Shown here piece by piece: positions 49,701 through 58,570 of a stretch of 64,000 nt of DNA. The DNA is from Bacilli bacterium (lineage in GTDB: Bacteria; Bacillota_I; Bacilli_A; RF39; UBA660), in NCBI GenBank assembly GCA_900768815.1, contig CAAGEE010000017.1, positions 31,809-95,808 of the forward strand. Direction: 5' to 3'. The notes under the pieces are model-generated. The model had not been told where the DNA came from, made no database searches, and saw nothing but the letters and a program-made list of their open reading frames with translations. Position 1 is the stretch's first letter; each line of letters starts with the position of its first letter. A program made the translations under genes and the position numbers.

Positions 49701-51370
49701 CAACAATGATGGGAATAACAGAAGTTAACCCTCTACCAGCTCACTATAGATGTTTAAAATGTAAGATAAGTATTTTTGAAGATGACGAAGGAAAATCTTT
49801 TTCAGCAGACTATTCATCAGGGTTTGACTTACCAGATAAAGAATGTCCTAACTGTCATATTCCATTATATAAAGATGGCCAAGATATGCCATTCGCAACC
49901 TTCTTAGGGTTTAATGCCGATAAAGTTCCTGATATAGACTTAAACTTTTCAGATTTAAACCAAGCAAGTGCCCATGCTTATACTAAAGTCTTATTCGGTG
50001 AAGATAATGTTTATCGTGCTGGAACAATTGGTACAGTAGCCGACAAGACGGCCTTCGGTTTCGTAAAAGGTTATTGTGAAGAACATGGTATACCAGATAT
50101 GCGAACAGCGGAAGTAGAGCGACTTGCTATGGGATGTACTGGTGTTAAAAGAACAACTGGTCAACATCCTGGAGGAATTGTTGTTATTCCTGATTACAAA
50201 GAAGTTTATGACTTTACACCATTCCAATTTCCAGCAGAAGATGCAACTGCTGAATGGCGTACAACACACTTCGACTACCATGCTATCGACCAATGTGTTC
50301 TAAAACTAGATATCTTAGGACACTCTGATCCAACTCAGCTACGTATCATCCAAATGCAATCAGGTACTGATATTATGAAAGTACCAATGGATGATAAAGA
50401 TACAATGAGTATTTTTACATCGACTGATGTTCTAGGTGTAACTAAAGAACAAATAATGTGTAATACTGGTACCTTAGGTATTCCAGAATTTGGTACATCA
50501 TTTACTATAAAATTAGTAGAGGATACTAAGCCAACTACCTTTGGAGAACTTATAAAAATAGCTGGACTTTCTCATGGTACAGATGTTTGGTTAGGTAATG
50601 CTCAAGACTTAATAAAAAATAATATCGTTCCATTCAAAGAAACTATCGGTTGTCGTGATGATATTATGGTTTACTTAATAAATAAAGGAATGGCTCCAAT
50701 CAAAGCTTTCAAAATAATGGAGTTTGTTCGTAAGGGTAAGGCATCAAAAGATCCAGAAACTTGGAAAGGGCATGTTGAAACAATGAAAGCTTCTAATATT
50801 CCAGAATGGTATATTGAATCTTGTCGTAAAATAAAATACATGTTCCCAAAAGCCCATGCGGCAGCCTATGTAATGAGTGCCTTTAGAATAGCTTGGTATA
50901 AAGTCCATATGCCAGTGTATTTCTATTCATCTTGGTATTCATCAAAAGCAACAGATGTTGATGTTGAATCTATGATAAAAGGTTATGATGCTATTAAAGC
51001 CAAAATAGAAGATATTCTAGCCAAGGGTTTTGAAGCAACTAATAAAGAAAATGGTCAAGCTGAAAGTTTAAAGGTTGCCCTAGAGGCAACTGCTCGTGGT
51101 ATAAAATTCTTAAAAGTAGATTTATATGAAAGTGACGCTACAGTTTGGATAGCTAAAAACGATAAAGAAATCTATCCACCATTTGTTGCTATCGATGGAC
51201 TAGGAGAAACCGTTGCTAAAAACATTGTTAAAGAAAGAGAAAAGCAACCTTTCCTAAGTGTTGAAGACATCCAAAGACGAGGCAAAGTTTCACAAACACT
51301 AATAGATAAAATGAAATCTATGGGTCTATTAAACAATTTACCAGACTCAAATCAATTATCATTATTTTAA
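46760..51370 (+). CDS. polC: DNA polymerase III alpha subunit, PolC type
   Basis: The 1536-residue protein has an N-terminal domain, an OB fold (about 215-310), the first part of the PHP domain (VELHCHTKMSQMDG), an inserted 3'-5' exonuclease (VFDFETTGF near 420 to HRGDYDAEGTALV), the rest of PHP, a zinc site CLKCK ... CPNC, and the polymerase with PDIDLNFSDLNQASAH carrying catalytic aspartates. The exonuclease-in-PHP layout is specific to Gram-positive PolC, the main replicative polymerase. In Bacillus polC lies next to the rimP-nusA-infB operon; here five genes separate them. Confidence 0.97.
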   Translation: MDEKIKILLDKINIDKDNYQYFSDAKISKIRINSKTGSWNVFVEKETLLPLKVFEELEEKKHLLDETASEIGFIFNIENPDLNTCKDYYQYLLKLLKSDLKVLEIYEDSLQIEDDFLILVASNEVEKERLESCLSKINTFYRCLGYKFNIDVIIRKEENILEEIKQDLIIETPRVEEKKEIKQESQTPEKKYHKEPKDPNSVIGRGIKEDPIKIKTLIGEDNNVVVEGFVFGTDYFESSKTDFKIITLKITDYSDSIYCKVFVRDAEEYGRLCKELKAGNWFKIRGYTKNDQFSKELVLNARDIVKVEKEVSVVKDNAEVKRVELHCHTKMSQMDGLADEEQIVKQAMKWGHKAIAITDHNGVQAFPHVFNLVTSHNKNLKEGEEPFKAIYGTELTLIDDTVNIVLRPNKDVLLDQTYVVFDFETTGFNAGGADSIIEIGAVKIKNGEILERYDELINPGRPLPQKIIDVTNITDAMLEGKDNEENAVKRFIEWYGDLPMVAHNAKFDVSFLEMAHKKYNLGKFTNPVIDTLELSRTMDNTYARHSLSALVKRYDVPWDEEAHHRGDYDAEGTALVFHKMLKKLSNRNIETMDQLDNLVSKDEIHKYGRAHHVNLLAINHTGLKNLFKLVSLANTVYLYKTPRILRSEIEKNREGLLVGSGCYESEVFKEATSKSEDELSNIIRFYDYVEVQPLECYGHLIQTGDFANEVELAANIEKIIRVTEEAGKIMVATGDVHHIKRDDKIYREIIVNQKVPGGGRHPLAKSSIKEIPSQHFRTTDEMLDDFKFLDKETAYRIVVENPNKIADMVEIIEVIPDTGGIPFSPRVKSDDGKSYLDCPAVVTDLVYTKAADWYGNPLPYYIEERIATELYGDIVLKITKERLQATLSGDELEKVAHQELHDTIVKGFDNVKSIVREYVKKTSEEELDEKALEKQAKKVLGGIIGGGFDPIYLIAQRLVKHSNDEGYLVGSRGSVGSSFVATMMGITEVNPLPAHYRCLKCKISIFEDDEGKSFSADYSSGFDLPDKECPNCHIPLYKDGQDMPFATFLGFNADKVPDIDLNFSDLNQASAHAYTKVLFGEDNVYRAGTIGTVADKTAFGFVKGYCEEHGIPDMRTAEVERLAMGCTGVKRTTGQHPGGIVVIPDYKEVYDFTPFQFPAEDATAEWRTTHFDYHAIDQCVLKLDILGHSDPTQLRIIQMQSGTDIMKVPMDDKDTMSIFTSTDVLGVTKEQIMCNTGTLGIPEFGTSFTIKLVEDTKPTTFGELIKIAGLSHGTDVWLGNAQDLIKNNIVPFKETIGCRDDIMVYLINKGMAPIKAFKIMEFVRKGKASKDPETWKGHVETMKASNIPEWYIESCRKIKYMFPKAHAAAYVMSAFRIAWYKVHMPVYFYSSWYSSKATDVDVESMIKGYDAIKAKIEDILAKGFEATNKENGQAESLKVALEATARGIKFLKVDLYESDATVWIAKNDKEIYPPFVAIDGLGETVAKNIVKEREKQPFLSVEDIQRRGKVSQTLIDKMKSMGLLNNLPDSNQLSLF

Positions 51371-51373
51371 AAA

Positions 51374-51398
51374 GATACTAATTATTTAGTATTTTTTT
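51374..51398 (+). terminator. Terminator of polC
   Basis: GATACTAA (51374-51381) pairs with TTAGTATT (51386-51393), followed by T residues. Confidence 0.8.
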
Positions 51399-51490
51399 TC
51401 TGAATCCCAAACACTACGAATAGTGCTGTTTTCAAATAAGCTTGTGATTGTTTCTAATTTATTTTTCTTCGTTTTTTCCCACTCCTTTAT
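51386..51490 (-). pseudogene. Fragment of a Bro-N/phage antirepressor-like gene
   Basis: On the minus strand the frame ending at 51386 reads EWEKTKKNKLETITSLFENS, then TIRSVWDSEKKY and a stop. The string LFENxxIRSVWDSEKxxYY is how many Bro-N-type phage antirepressor or damage-inducible proteins begin. No start codon and no rest of the protein are present; the fragment runs into the polC terminator. It marks a past insertion here. Confidence 0.5.
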
Positions 51491-51624
51491 TATGTATTCA
51501 AAAAATATTTATTAAGAAAATAGTTTAGTTAATTAATGGTGAGCTTTTTTCATCACGAATGTTGAAATAAAATTGTAAAAATAGTATAATATGCATATAT
51601 AAAAATACTAAAGTTGGTGGTAAG

Positions 51625-54600
51625 ATGTTGACACAGAAAGGAATAAAGTCTATCCTAGACAGACATGTTAGATTAAACCAATTTTTAGACGGAAAAAAGT
51701 ATATACTTGGTTCTATTGTTTTGATAGGACTTTTTATTGTGTTTATGTTTAATTCGTTCGCTGCTTTAGAACCGGTTTCTAGTGTAACTATTAAATCAAC
51801 TACTTTAGATTATACTAAGAGTGAAGAGGGGTCTTGGCAATATACTAAGACAGCTAAATGGATAAGCAAAGGAAAAGCTAGAATTGATATAAATCTTGAA
51901 ACTCTCGAAAAATCTCAAACAGATTATACAGATGTAATTTTAGTACTTGATACTTCGGGAAGCATGTTAGGAGAGAAACTTTCTCAATTACAAACAGACG
52001 TTAATGAATTTATTAATGATACAATACCAAAGGGAAATAAAATTTCGATAATATCCTTTAATAGTGATGCCTCTGTTTTAACAAGCTTTACGAATGATAA
52101 TTCCTTATTACAGGATAGCATAAATAATTTAACTGCAGCAGGTGAGACCAATTACTATCAAGCCTTAGTAAAAGTTGATGATGTACTAAGTACATATTCT
52201 AAAGAATCTAATCGAGATTGCGTAGTTTTATTTTTAACAGACGGACTTCCTACAATTGATACGCCAAATGAAATAACACAATATAATCATTTAAAAAATA
52301 AGTATTCTTATTTAAAGATTAATGGTATTCAGTATGAATTGGGTGAAGAACTTTTAAACGGAATTAAAAACATTACTGATACCCAATTTATAGCGAGTAC
52401 AGAAAACTTAAATGAGTTTTTATACAAAGCCTCAATATCGGCTTCGAATTATGAAAATTTTATTTTAACTGATTATATTGATGAAAATTATTTTACTTTA
52501 AAAGATGTAGAAAATATCGATACTACTTTTGGTGAAGTAACTATTAGTGACAACAAAATAATTTGGAACTTAAATAACCTAAAATCTGGATTAGATGCAA
52601 GCATGACTTTCTACATAAACTTAAATGATAATTTAATAGGAGTAGGAGGTGTTTACTCAACAAGTACTAAGACAGATGTATCTTATAAAATAAATTCCTC
52701 TTCATATAATGAGTCAAGTACTAAAACTCCCGTACTAAGTGATAATTATTCGGTTACTTATGATGCCAATGCTCCAACTGGTTGTGTGGTATCAAATGTA
52801 CCAAGTCAAAAAAAATACTCAGTATTTGATACTGTGAAAATAGAAAGTGCTATTCCTACATGTGATAACTATCAGTTTAAAAAATGGGAAATAGTAACTG
52901 AGAATGTAAATAGAAGTGGAGATAATTACTTTTTCATGCCAGAGTCCAATGTAACGATAAAGGCCATTTGGAAAAAGAGTAATCTTGTAAAATCAATGGA
53001 TGGGAAAATATCCAAAGTTCAAACTCTATATAAGTTAATAGCAAGTAACTCAAAAGGAATAGATACAACTATTAGTTTTAGAAATTCTCCAAACTCCACT
53101 AATTCCGGAATTTATACACGAAGTGGAACAGAATCCAATACTTATCCAGTTTACTACTATCGTGGAATTATAAATAACAATAATATAGTATTTGCTAACT
53201 TTTGCTGGAAAATAGTAAGAACAACAGAAACAGGTGGAGTTAAATTAATATATAATGGTGTTTATGATAGTACTAATAAATGTAGTAATACAGGAGCAAC
53301 TTATGTAGGTACTAGTGCCTTTAATACAACTTCAAGTTCACCAGCTGACATTGGTTATATGTATGGAACAAGATATAGATACAATGATTATTCGCCAACT
53401 ACAACCGCTAATGTCCTAACCAATACTACTATTGATTCTAGCAGCAACTATTATTACGGAACATCAATTACTTATTCTAATGGAACTTATACATTACAAA
53501 ATGCTGTCCAAAAAGTATGGTCTGATAATTACACTAATTTAGTAGGATACTATACTTGTAATAAAACAACAACTACTTGTTCAAATGCCTATTATATAGC
53601 CGGTTCTGATTCTACTCACCAGTATAATGTACTATTCTCAAATGGTGAAACCGTTTTAGCAAACCAAGTCATAGTACTAGGAAAAAGTGTCATAGATAAT
53701 GGAAATAATACTTACACGTTAAATGAAACTGTAACCATTCAAAAGAAAGATTGGTATAACAATCATAACTCATATAATAACTATTATATTTGTAGAGATT
53801 TAACTAGTACTACTTGTACTAACAAAAACTATATAACTACATCTAGTAATTATGCAGTTACTTATGATAACACATTTGATTATATCTATGGAAATGATGT
53901 TTCTTGGGATGGTAGTCAATATACTTTAGTAGATACTATTACCTCTAAAAACACTTGGAATACTGACAAAACAACTCTTGCTAAAAGATATCACTATACC
54001 TGCCTTAACACAACCGGAAAGTGTACCTCGGTTTATTATGTTCATATGTTTGGTAATAGTTCATTAATTTACTATTTAACATTAACTAATGGTAAAAATA
54101 TAGAAACTGCCAAAGATGAGATGTTTCAAAATAAAAACTCTTCAGCAGTAAAAAAAGTAGTTGATACTTGGTATCAAAATAATTTAACTAGTTATACTTC
54201 TATGTTAGAAGATACTATTTGGTGTAATGATCGAACATTCTATTCTGGAGCTTTAGTTAGTAAGGATACAGATGCTCTTACTGATGCTTCATACATATCC
54301 GTTAACAACAGAGTATATAACACTTATAATCCTAGTGTAACTTGTCCTAATGCTACTAGAGACGGCTTTACAGTATCAACATCATCAGGTGGCAATGGTG
54401 CCTTAACTTATCCAATTGGTTTATTAACAGCTGATGAAATAAGATTAGTAGGTGGCTATGATAATCTACATTATTTATCAGATAACCAGTATTGGTGGAC
54501 TATGTCTCCATATTATTTCTTTGGTAGTAACGGTCGCTCCTTCAGAGTTAATTCCAGTGGGGTTTTAAATACACAATACATTCATACAGCTAGTCCAAAT

Positions 54601-54693
54601 GTTGTAAGACCTTCAGTTTCCCTTGTCAAAGGTACTAGAATATCTGATGGAGATGGAACTGCTAACAATCCATTTGTAATTGGTGATGAGTAG
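51625..54693 (+). CDS. Large surface protein: vWA domain, InlB-type repeat, Cys-pair repeats, C-terminal DUF6273-like domain
   Basis: The 1022-residue protein has a signal anchor (about 29-48), a vWA domain with metal site DTSGS near residue 109 and FLTDGLP, one InlB/Listeria-Bacteroides repeat (about 375-448: YSVTYDANAPTGC to VTIKAIWKK), then a region (about 475-600), three repeats of about 70 residues, each with a cysteine pair and YTL/YI strands (about 610-825), and a C-terminal domain with WWTMSP and RPSVSLV, like the lectin-like DUF6273 fold. It is a likely adhesin or pilus-type surface protein. No LPXTG is present; the N-terminal segment would hold it. Confidence 0.78.
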   Translation: MLTQKGIKSILDRHVRLNQFLDGKKYILGSIVLIGLFIVFMFNSFAALEPVSSVTIKSTTLDYTKSEEGSWQYTKTAKWISKGKARIDINLETLEKSQTDYTDVILVLDTSGSMLGEKLSQLQTDVNEFINDTIPKGNKISIISFNSDASVLTSFTNDNSLLQDSINNLTAAGETNYYQALVKVDDVLSTYSKESNRDCVVLFLTDGLPTIDTPNEITQYNHLKNKYSYLKINGIQYELGEELLNGIKNITDTQFIASTENLNEFLYKASISASNYENFILTDYIDENYFTLKDVENIDTTFGEVTISDNKIIWNLNNLKSGLDASMTFYINLNDNLIGVGGVYSTSTKTDVSYKINSSSYNESSTKTPVLSDNYSVTYDANAPTGCVVSNVPSQKKYSVFDTVKIESAIPTCDNYQFKKWEIVTENVNRSGDNYFFMPESNVTIKAIWKKSNLVKSMDGKISKVQTLYKLIASNSKGIDTTISFRNSPNSTNSGIYTRSGTESNTYPVYYYRGIINNNNIVFANFCWKIVRTTETGGVKLIYNGVYDSTNKCSNTGATYVGTSAFNTTSSSPADIGYMYGTRYRYNDYSPTTTANVLTNTTIDSSSNYYYGTSITYSNGTYTLQNAVQKVWSDNYTNLVGYYTCNKTTTTCSNAYYIAGSDSTHQYNVLFSNGETVLANQVIVLGKSVIDNGNNTYTLNETVTIQKKDWYNNHNSYNNYYICRDLTSTTCTNKNYITTSSNYAVTYDNTFDYIYGNDVSWDGSQYTLVDTITSKNTWNTDKTTLAKRYHYTCLNTTGKCTSVYYVHMFGNSSLIYYLTLTNGKNIETAKDEMFQNKNSSAVKKVVDTWYQNNLTSYTSMLEDTIWCNDRTFYSGALVSKDTDALTDASYISVNNRVYNTYNPSVTCPNATRDGFTVSTSSGGNGALTYPIGLLTADEIRLVGGYDNLHYLSDNQYWWTMSPYYFFGSNGRSFRVNSSGVLNTQYIHTASPNVVRPSVSLVKGTRISDGDGTANNPFVIGDE

Positions 54694-54710
54694 GTTTGAT
54701 ACTTAAACTA

Positions 54711-54746
54711 AAAAAGAGAAAAGAGATTTGAAATCTCTTTTTCTTT
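54711..54746 (+). terminator. Terminator of the surface protein gene
   Basis: AAGAGATTT, G, AAATCTCTT form a stem with T-rich sequence after it. Confidence 0.75.
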
Positions 54747-54813
54747 TGAATATAAAATAATAGTTTGCTTGTTTATTAAAAGACGTTTATAATTAACTAG
54801 AAGGACTGATTAT

Positions 54814-56211
54814 ATGAAGTACAAAGTATTAGTAAATAAAGAACATAAAATAAAAGAAAACTATCTTTCTAAAATAGAATTAATAACTATTAAAAATATA
54901 GATAATGAAGATATTCAAATAGAAAAAGAAACTTATAATGCTTATCAAAAACTAGAAAAATTTCTAAAAACAAAAAACATCATTATTGGTATCCCATCTG
55001 CTTATAGAAGTAAAGAATATCAACAAGAAATATATGATGATTTTGTAAAAGAATATGGTGAAGAATATGCAAATAAAATAGTTGCTCCAGTAGGTAACTC
55101 AGAGCACCATACTGGTCTTGCGATAGACATAAATATAAAGAAAAACGGTAAATGGCCAGCCAACAACAAAGAATTAGAAAAGCAAGAACCATCTCTAAGA
55201 AAAATACACAAGTATCTAGCAAGTTATGGTTTTATACTTCGTTATCCAAAAGATAAAGAAAATATAACTGGTTACCCATACGAACCATGGCATATTAGAT
55301 ATGTCGGTAAAGTAGTAGCAAAAATAATCGAAAAAGAAAACTACACCTTAGAAGAATATCTAAATAATTATTCTGGTGTAATCATTGTAAATAAACCAGT
55401 TGATGTAACTTCTTTTGATGTTGTAAATAGCATTTCTAAAACTCTAGGTATTAAAAGAGTAGGCCATACAGGAACACTAGATCCTCTAGCAACAGGAGTT
55501 CTAGTAGTAACAATTGGTAAAGCTACCAAAATAGGTGAACTATTAACCACAACCTATAAAGAATATCAAGCTGGAGTCCTATTAGGTGTAGATACAGATA
55601 CTCTAGATATAACTGGAAAAATTAAAAATACTAAAATAGTTCCAGAAAATTTACCAATAGAAACCACTTTAAATAGTTATAAAAAAACCTACTTACAAGA
55701 AGTTCCAATCTATTCGGCTGTCAAAGTAAATGGTAAAAAACTATATGACTATGCCCGTCAAAATAAAGAAGTAACTCTTCCTAAAAAAGAAGTAACAATT
55801 AAAGAAATAAAACTTCTAGAAACAGATCGAAATACCTTTACTTTTAAAACAACAGTTTCGAAAGGTTGTTACATAAGAAGTCTAATTAGAGATATTGGCT
55901 CATCTCTAAATACTTATGCCACTATGACAAATTTAATTAGGACTAAACAAGGCAATTTTACTATCGAAGAAGCAGATACTTTAGAAAATATAGAAAAGGG
56001 TAATTTCAAATTACATAAAATAGAAGATGTTCTAGATTATCCTAAAATAATAGTTGATAAGAACACAGAACAAAAAATAAGAACTGGTCAAAAATTACCC
56101 AACATTTACAATATCGAAGATAAAGTAATCTTTCTTACTTCTTCTAACGAACTATTAGGTATTTATCAACTTGAAAACAAACAATTAATTGTCTGGAAAA
56201 ATTTCGTCTAG
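54814..56211 (+). CDS. truB: Fusion of a VanY-type D,D-peptidase domain with tRNA pseudouridine-55 synthase TruB
   Basis: Residues about 40-175 form an M15/VanY peptidase: IPSAYRSKEYQQ, the zinc motif SEHHTGLAIDINI and EPWHIRYVG. From residue 189 a complete TruB follows: GVIIVNKPVDVTSFDVVNSI, GHTGTLDPLATGVLVV with the catalytic aspartate, and the C-terminal RNA-binding part ending WKNFV. The frame is continuous with no start codon at the junction. There is no signal peptide, so the peptidase would be cytosolic. truB normally follows rbfA; here it lies 7.7 kb before it. Confidence 0.9.
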   Translation: MKYKVLVNKEHKIKENYLSKIELITIKNIDNEDIQIEKETYNAYQKLEKFLKTKNIIIGIPSAYRSKEYQQEIYDDFVKEYGEEYANKIVAPVGNSEHHTGLAIDINIKKNGKWPANNKELEKQEPSLRKIHKYLASYGFILRYPKDKENITGYPYEPWHIRYVGKVVAKIIEKENYTLEEYLNNYSGVIIVNKPVDVTSFDVVNSISKTLGIKRVGHTGTLDPLATGVLVVTIGKATKIGELLTTTYKEYQAGVLLGVDTDTLDITGKIKNTKIVPENLPIETTLNSYKKTYLQEVPIYSAVKVNGKKLYDYARQNKEVTLPKKEVTIKEIKLLETDRNTFTFKTTVSKGCYIRSLIRDIGSSLNTYATMTNLIRTKQGNFTIEEADTLENIEKGNFKLHKIEDVLDYPKIIVDKNTEQKIRTGQKLPNIYNIEDKVIFLTSSNELLGIYQLENKQLIVWKNFV

Positions 56212-56281
56212 TCTGTCATCTAAATCCAAGTTATAACTAATTATAGCAATAAACAATTTCTCATAAAATACCCCCAATATC

Positions 56282-56310
56282 TTTACAAAAAGCCCATAAT
56301 GTGGTATAAT
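56282..56310 (+). promoter_or_regulatory. Sigma-A promoter of the J-LysM operon
   Basis: TTTACA (56282-56287) and TATAAT (56305-56310), spacer 17 bases, 31 bases before the start codon. Confidence 0.82.
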
Positions 56311-56341
56311 CATACAGCAATTGAAAAAGGGGGGATACATC

Positions 56342-57967
56342 ATGAGTTTAAACAGAAAATTAGATTATTATGAAATTTTAGGAGTAAGTAGAAATGCAAC
56401 ACTAGAAGAAATAAAAGCAGGTTATAGACAAGAAATTAAAAAGTTCCATCCAGACAAACGTGCTTCTATGGATAAAGAGTCACTTGATCCAATCGACGAA
56501 CGTGTAAAAGATTTTCTTGCTCAACAAATAATTGATGCGTATAGAACTTTAAAAGACTCATCACTTAAAGCAACTTATGATGCAACTTTACCAGAGAAAA
56601 AATCTGAAGAAGAATTAATATCTGATGATTTAGAAACATTAACAGAAATATCAAGAAGTTTAAGATATGATTTTATAGATATTTATAAATTATTAGGTGT
56701 AAAAAGAAATGCCAGTACTACTGATATAGATAAAGCCTTCTTAAATTTAGCATATTCTTATAATCCAGAATTAACAGTAAATGCTACAAAATCTCCAAAA
56801 GCTCAAGATATGATAAAAAATATATATGGAATTTTAGAAGCTAGTTATAATGTTGTAAATACTGCCGAAAAACGAGTTGAATATGATGAGAAAACTAGAG
56901 AATATCTTTTAAAAAGAGTAAAAGAACATCAGGAAAAAGCAAAAGCAAGAGCTCAAAAAGAAGAACAAGCAAAAGCAAGACAAGAAGAACAAAAAAGAAG
57001 AGAAAATCAATCAAAAAAAGAAAAAGAACAAACAAAGCCAAAAACAGAAAGTTCTAATTTTGAACAAAAAAATCATACGACTAAATCAGAAAATAAAAGC
57101 CAAGAACCAAAGAAAATGTCTCAAAGTTTTAAAGATGCATGGCAAGAAATACGAAGTGAAGAAAAAACTTATCCATTTACTGAAAGACATAAAAATATTA
57201 ATAAAAACATTCACAGGGAATACTATCCTTATAGAGCAACATCTCTACAATATATGGTCTATGGTTTAAAAAATGGTATCTTACATGTATCAGCTGAATT
57301 AGTATATCAGTTAGAAAAGTTCCGTTATATTACTGAAGACAATGTTCCAAAGTTTATAATACGAAATAGAAAATCATTATGTGGAATTATTGCTGCTGGA
57401 GTTTTAATAACATCTGTCGTTACAAAAAGTAACGACCCAGTAACAAAACCATCAGTTGAACAACCAACAACACCAGTAACCGATCCTGTTATATCTGAAG
57501 ATGATACTGTAGAAAATATATCTGACAAAATAGTTTTAAATAGAGTACATGTTATAGAATTTGGTGAAACATTATCAGAATATTCTGAAGATTCAAATAC
57601 GACAGTTGAAGAAATAAAAAGAATAAATAATATAAAAGATGAAAACATAATTGAGTCTGGAAAGAAAATAGTTATTCCATACATTATCTCAAAAGATGAT
57701 TTAAAATATTATGTTTCTTCAACAGAATATGATAGTAATATACCACTAGAAACATATGCAGCTTTATATGAAACAGATGTTGAAACATTATTACAATTAA
57801 ATAAAGAAGCTATTGATAAGGTAATCTTATCAACAGGTGAAATAGCATATATGCCAATATCTAACACGCTACAAGTACCATCATTTATTAGTAAGAATGT
57901 TTTAGATGCTCAAAAAAAAGTATCAACTGGTGCTTATACAAAAACAAATGGAGAATATCATGGATAA
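56342..57967 (+). CDS. Membrane protein with two cytosolic J domains and outside LysM-like domains
   Basis: The 541-residue protein starts with a J domain (residues 7-80: LDYYEILGVSRNATLEEIK, HPDKR), then a second J-like domain (about 111-180: DIYKLLGVKRNASTTDIDKA) in which HPD is replaced by NPE. A charged K/E/Q-rich linker (about 190-270), a membrane segment near 344-361 (LCGIIAAGVLITSVVTK), a Thr/Pro-rich spacer and a LysM domain (about 401-446: HVIEFGETLSEYSEDSNTTV) follow, with a second LysM-like part after it. It could link Hsp70 activity to the cell wall. The start at 56342 follows AAAGGGGGG. The 3' end overlaps the next gene by 8 bases. Confidence 0.82.
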   Translation: MSLNRKLDYYEILGVSRNATLEEIKAGYRQEIKKFHPDKRASMDKESLDPIDERVKDFLAQQIIDAYRTLKDSSLKATYDATLPEKKSEEELISDDLETLTEISRSLRYDFIDIYKLLGVKRNASTTDIDKAFLNLAYSYNPELTVNATKSPKAQDMIKNIYGILEASYNVVNTAEKRVEYDEKTREYLLKRVKEHQEKAKARAQKEEQAKARQEEQKRRENQSKKEKEQTKPKTESSNFEQKNHTTKSENKSQEPKKMSQSFKDAWQEIRSEEKTYPFTERHKNINKNIHREYYPYRATSLQYMVYGLKNGILHVSAELVYQLEKFRYITEDNVPKFIIRNRKSLCGIIAAGVLITSVVTKSNDPVTKPSVEQPTTPVTDPVISEDDTVENISDKIVLNRVHVIEFGETLSEYSEDSNTTVEEIKRINNIKDENIIESGKKIVIPYIISKDDLKYYVSSTEYDSNIPLETYAALYETDVETLLQLNKEAIDKVILSTGEIAYMPISNTLQVPSFISKNVLDAQKKVSTGAYTKTNGEYHG

Positions 57968-58472
57968 TAATAAATTATTTTTTGAATTTTTAAGAAAAAA
58001 TAATTTGCTAGAAAAATATCAAAGAATTCTAGAAGTTCTAAATAAACCATCTGATTCAATAGCAAGATACTCAGCTGAAAATATTTATCTTTTAGACAAT
58101 TTAGTAAGTCAAAAAGATCTAGCAAACTTTGGTATAAAAGGTGAGATGGGAACTCTAACAAAAGATGGTATCGTCTTACCAAAACAAATTCTAACAACTT
58201 ATAAAATTAAGGAAAGACAAGTTCCTAAAGTTACAGACTTTGACTTAATAATGGGAAATGGAATAAGTAATACATCTTTTATAGCTAGTAACTTTACGCA
58301 AGATAAATTATTTGGCTTTTGTACTGATACAACAGATCCTTCTCTTCACTTAAGAATGACTAGAGCTTCATTTCTCTTAGATGAGTACAATCAAAGTAAA
58401 AATCCAGGTTACGATTTAGTAGCAACAGAAGAAAAAGGTAAGGTATATTGCTTGATTAAAAAAACAGAATAG
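57960..58472 (+). CDS. Uncharacterised partner of the J-LysM protein
   Basis: The 170-residue soluble protein is not recognised. It has helical N-terminal and beta-rich central parts (DFDLIMGNGISNTSFIASNF) and a final VATEEKGKVYCLIKK strand. The ATG overlaps the end of the J-LysM gene by 8 bases (ATGG shared), which implies coupled translation and linked function. No membrane segment is present. Confidence 0.65.
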   Translation: MDNNKLFFEFLRKNNLLEKYQRILEVLNKPSDSIARYSAENIYLLDNLVSQKDLANFGIKGEMGTLTKDGIVLPKQILTTYKIKERQVPKVTDFDLIMGNGISNTSFIASNFTQDKLFGFCTDTTDPSLHLRMTRASFLLDEYNQSKNPGYDLVATEEKGKVYCLIKKTE

Positions 58473-58498
58473 GTTTACAGTTAAGTAAATCTATTTTT
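58471..58498 (+). terminator. Terminator of the J-LysM operon
   Basis: AGGTTTAC (58471-58478) pairs with GTAAATCT (58485-58492), then a T run. The stem includes the last bases of the stop codon. Confidence 0.8.
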
Positions 58499-58570
58499 TG
58501 TTAATTCCTGAGTTCTCTCTTTTTTCTAAAGATTTAATATAGTATAATAATCAAGAAGGTAGTGAGATAA

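Noticed and set aside
57060..57269. Overlapping open frame inside the J-LysM gene
   Set aside because: It lies in the A-rich linker in another frame, has no ribosome-binding site, and its product is a run of lysines and hydrophobic residues with no homology signal.
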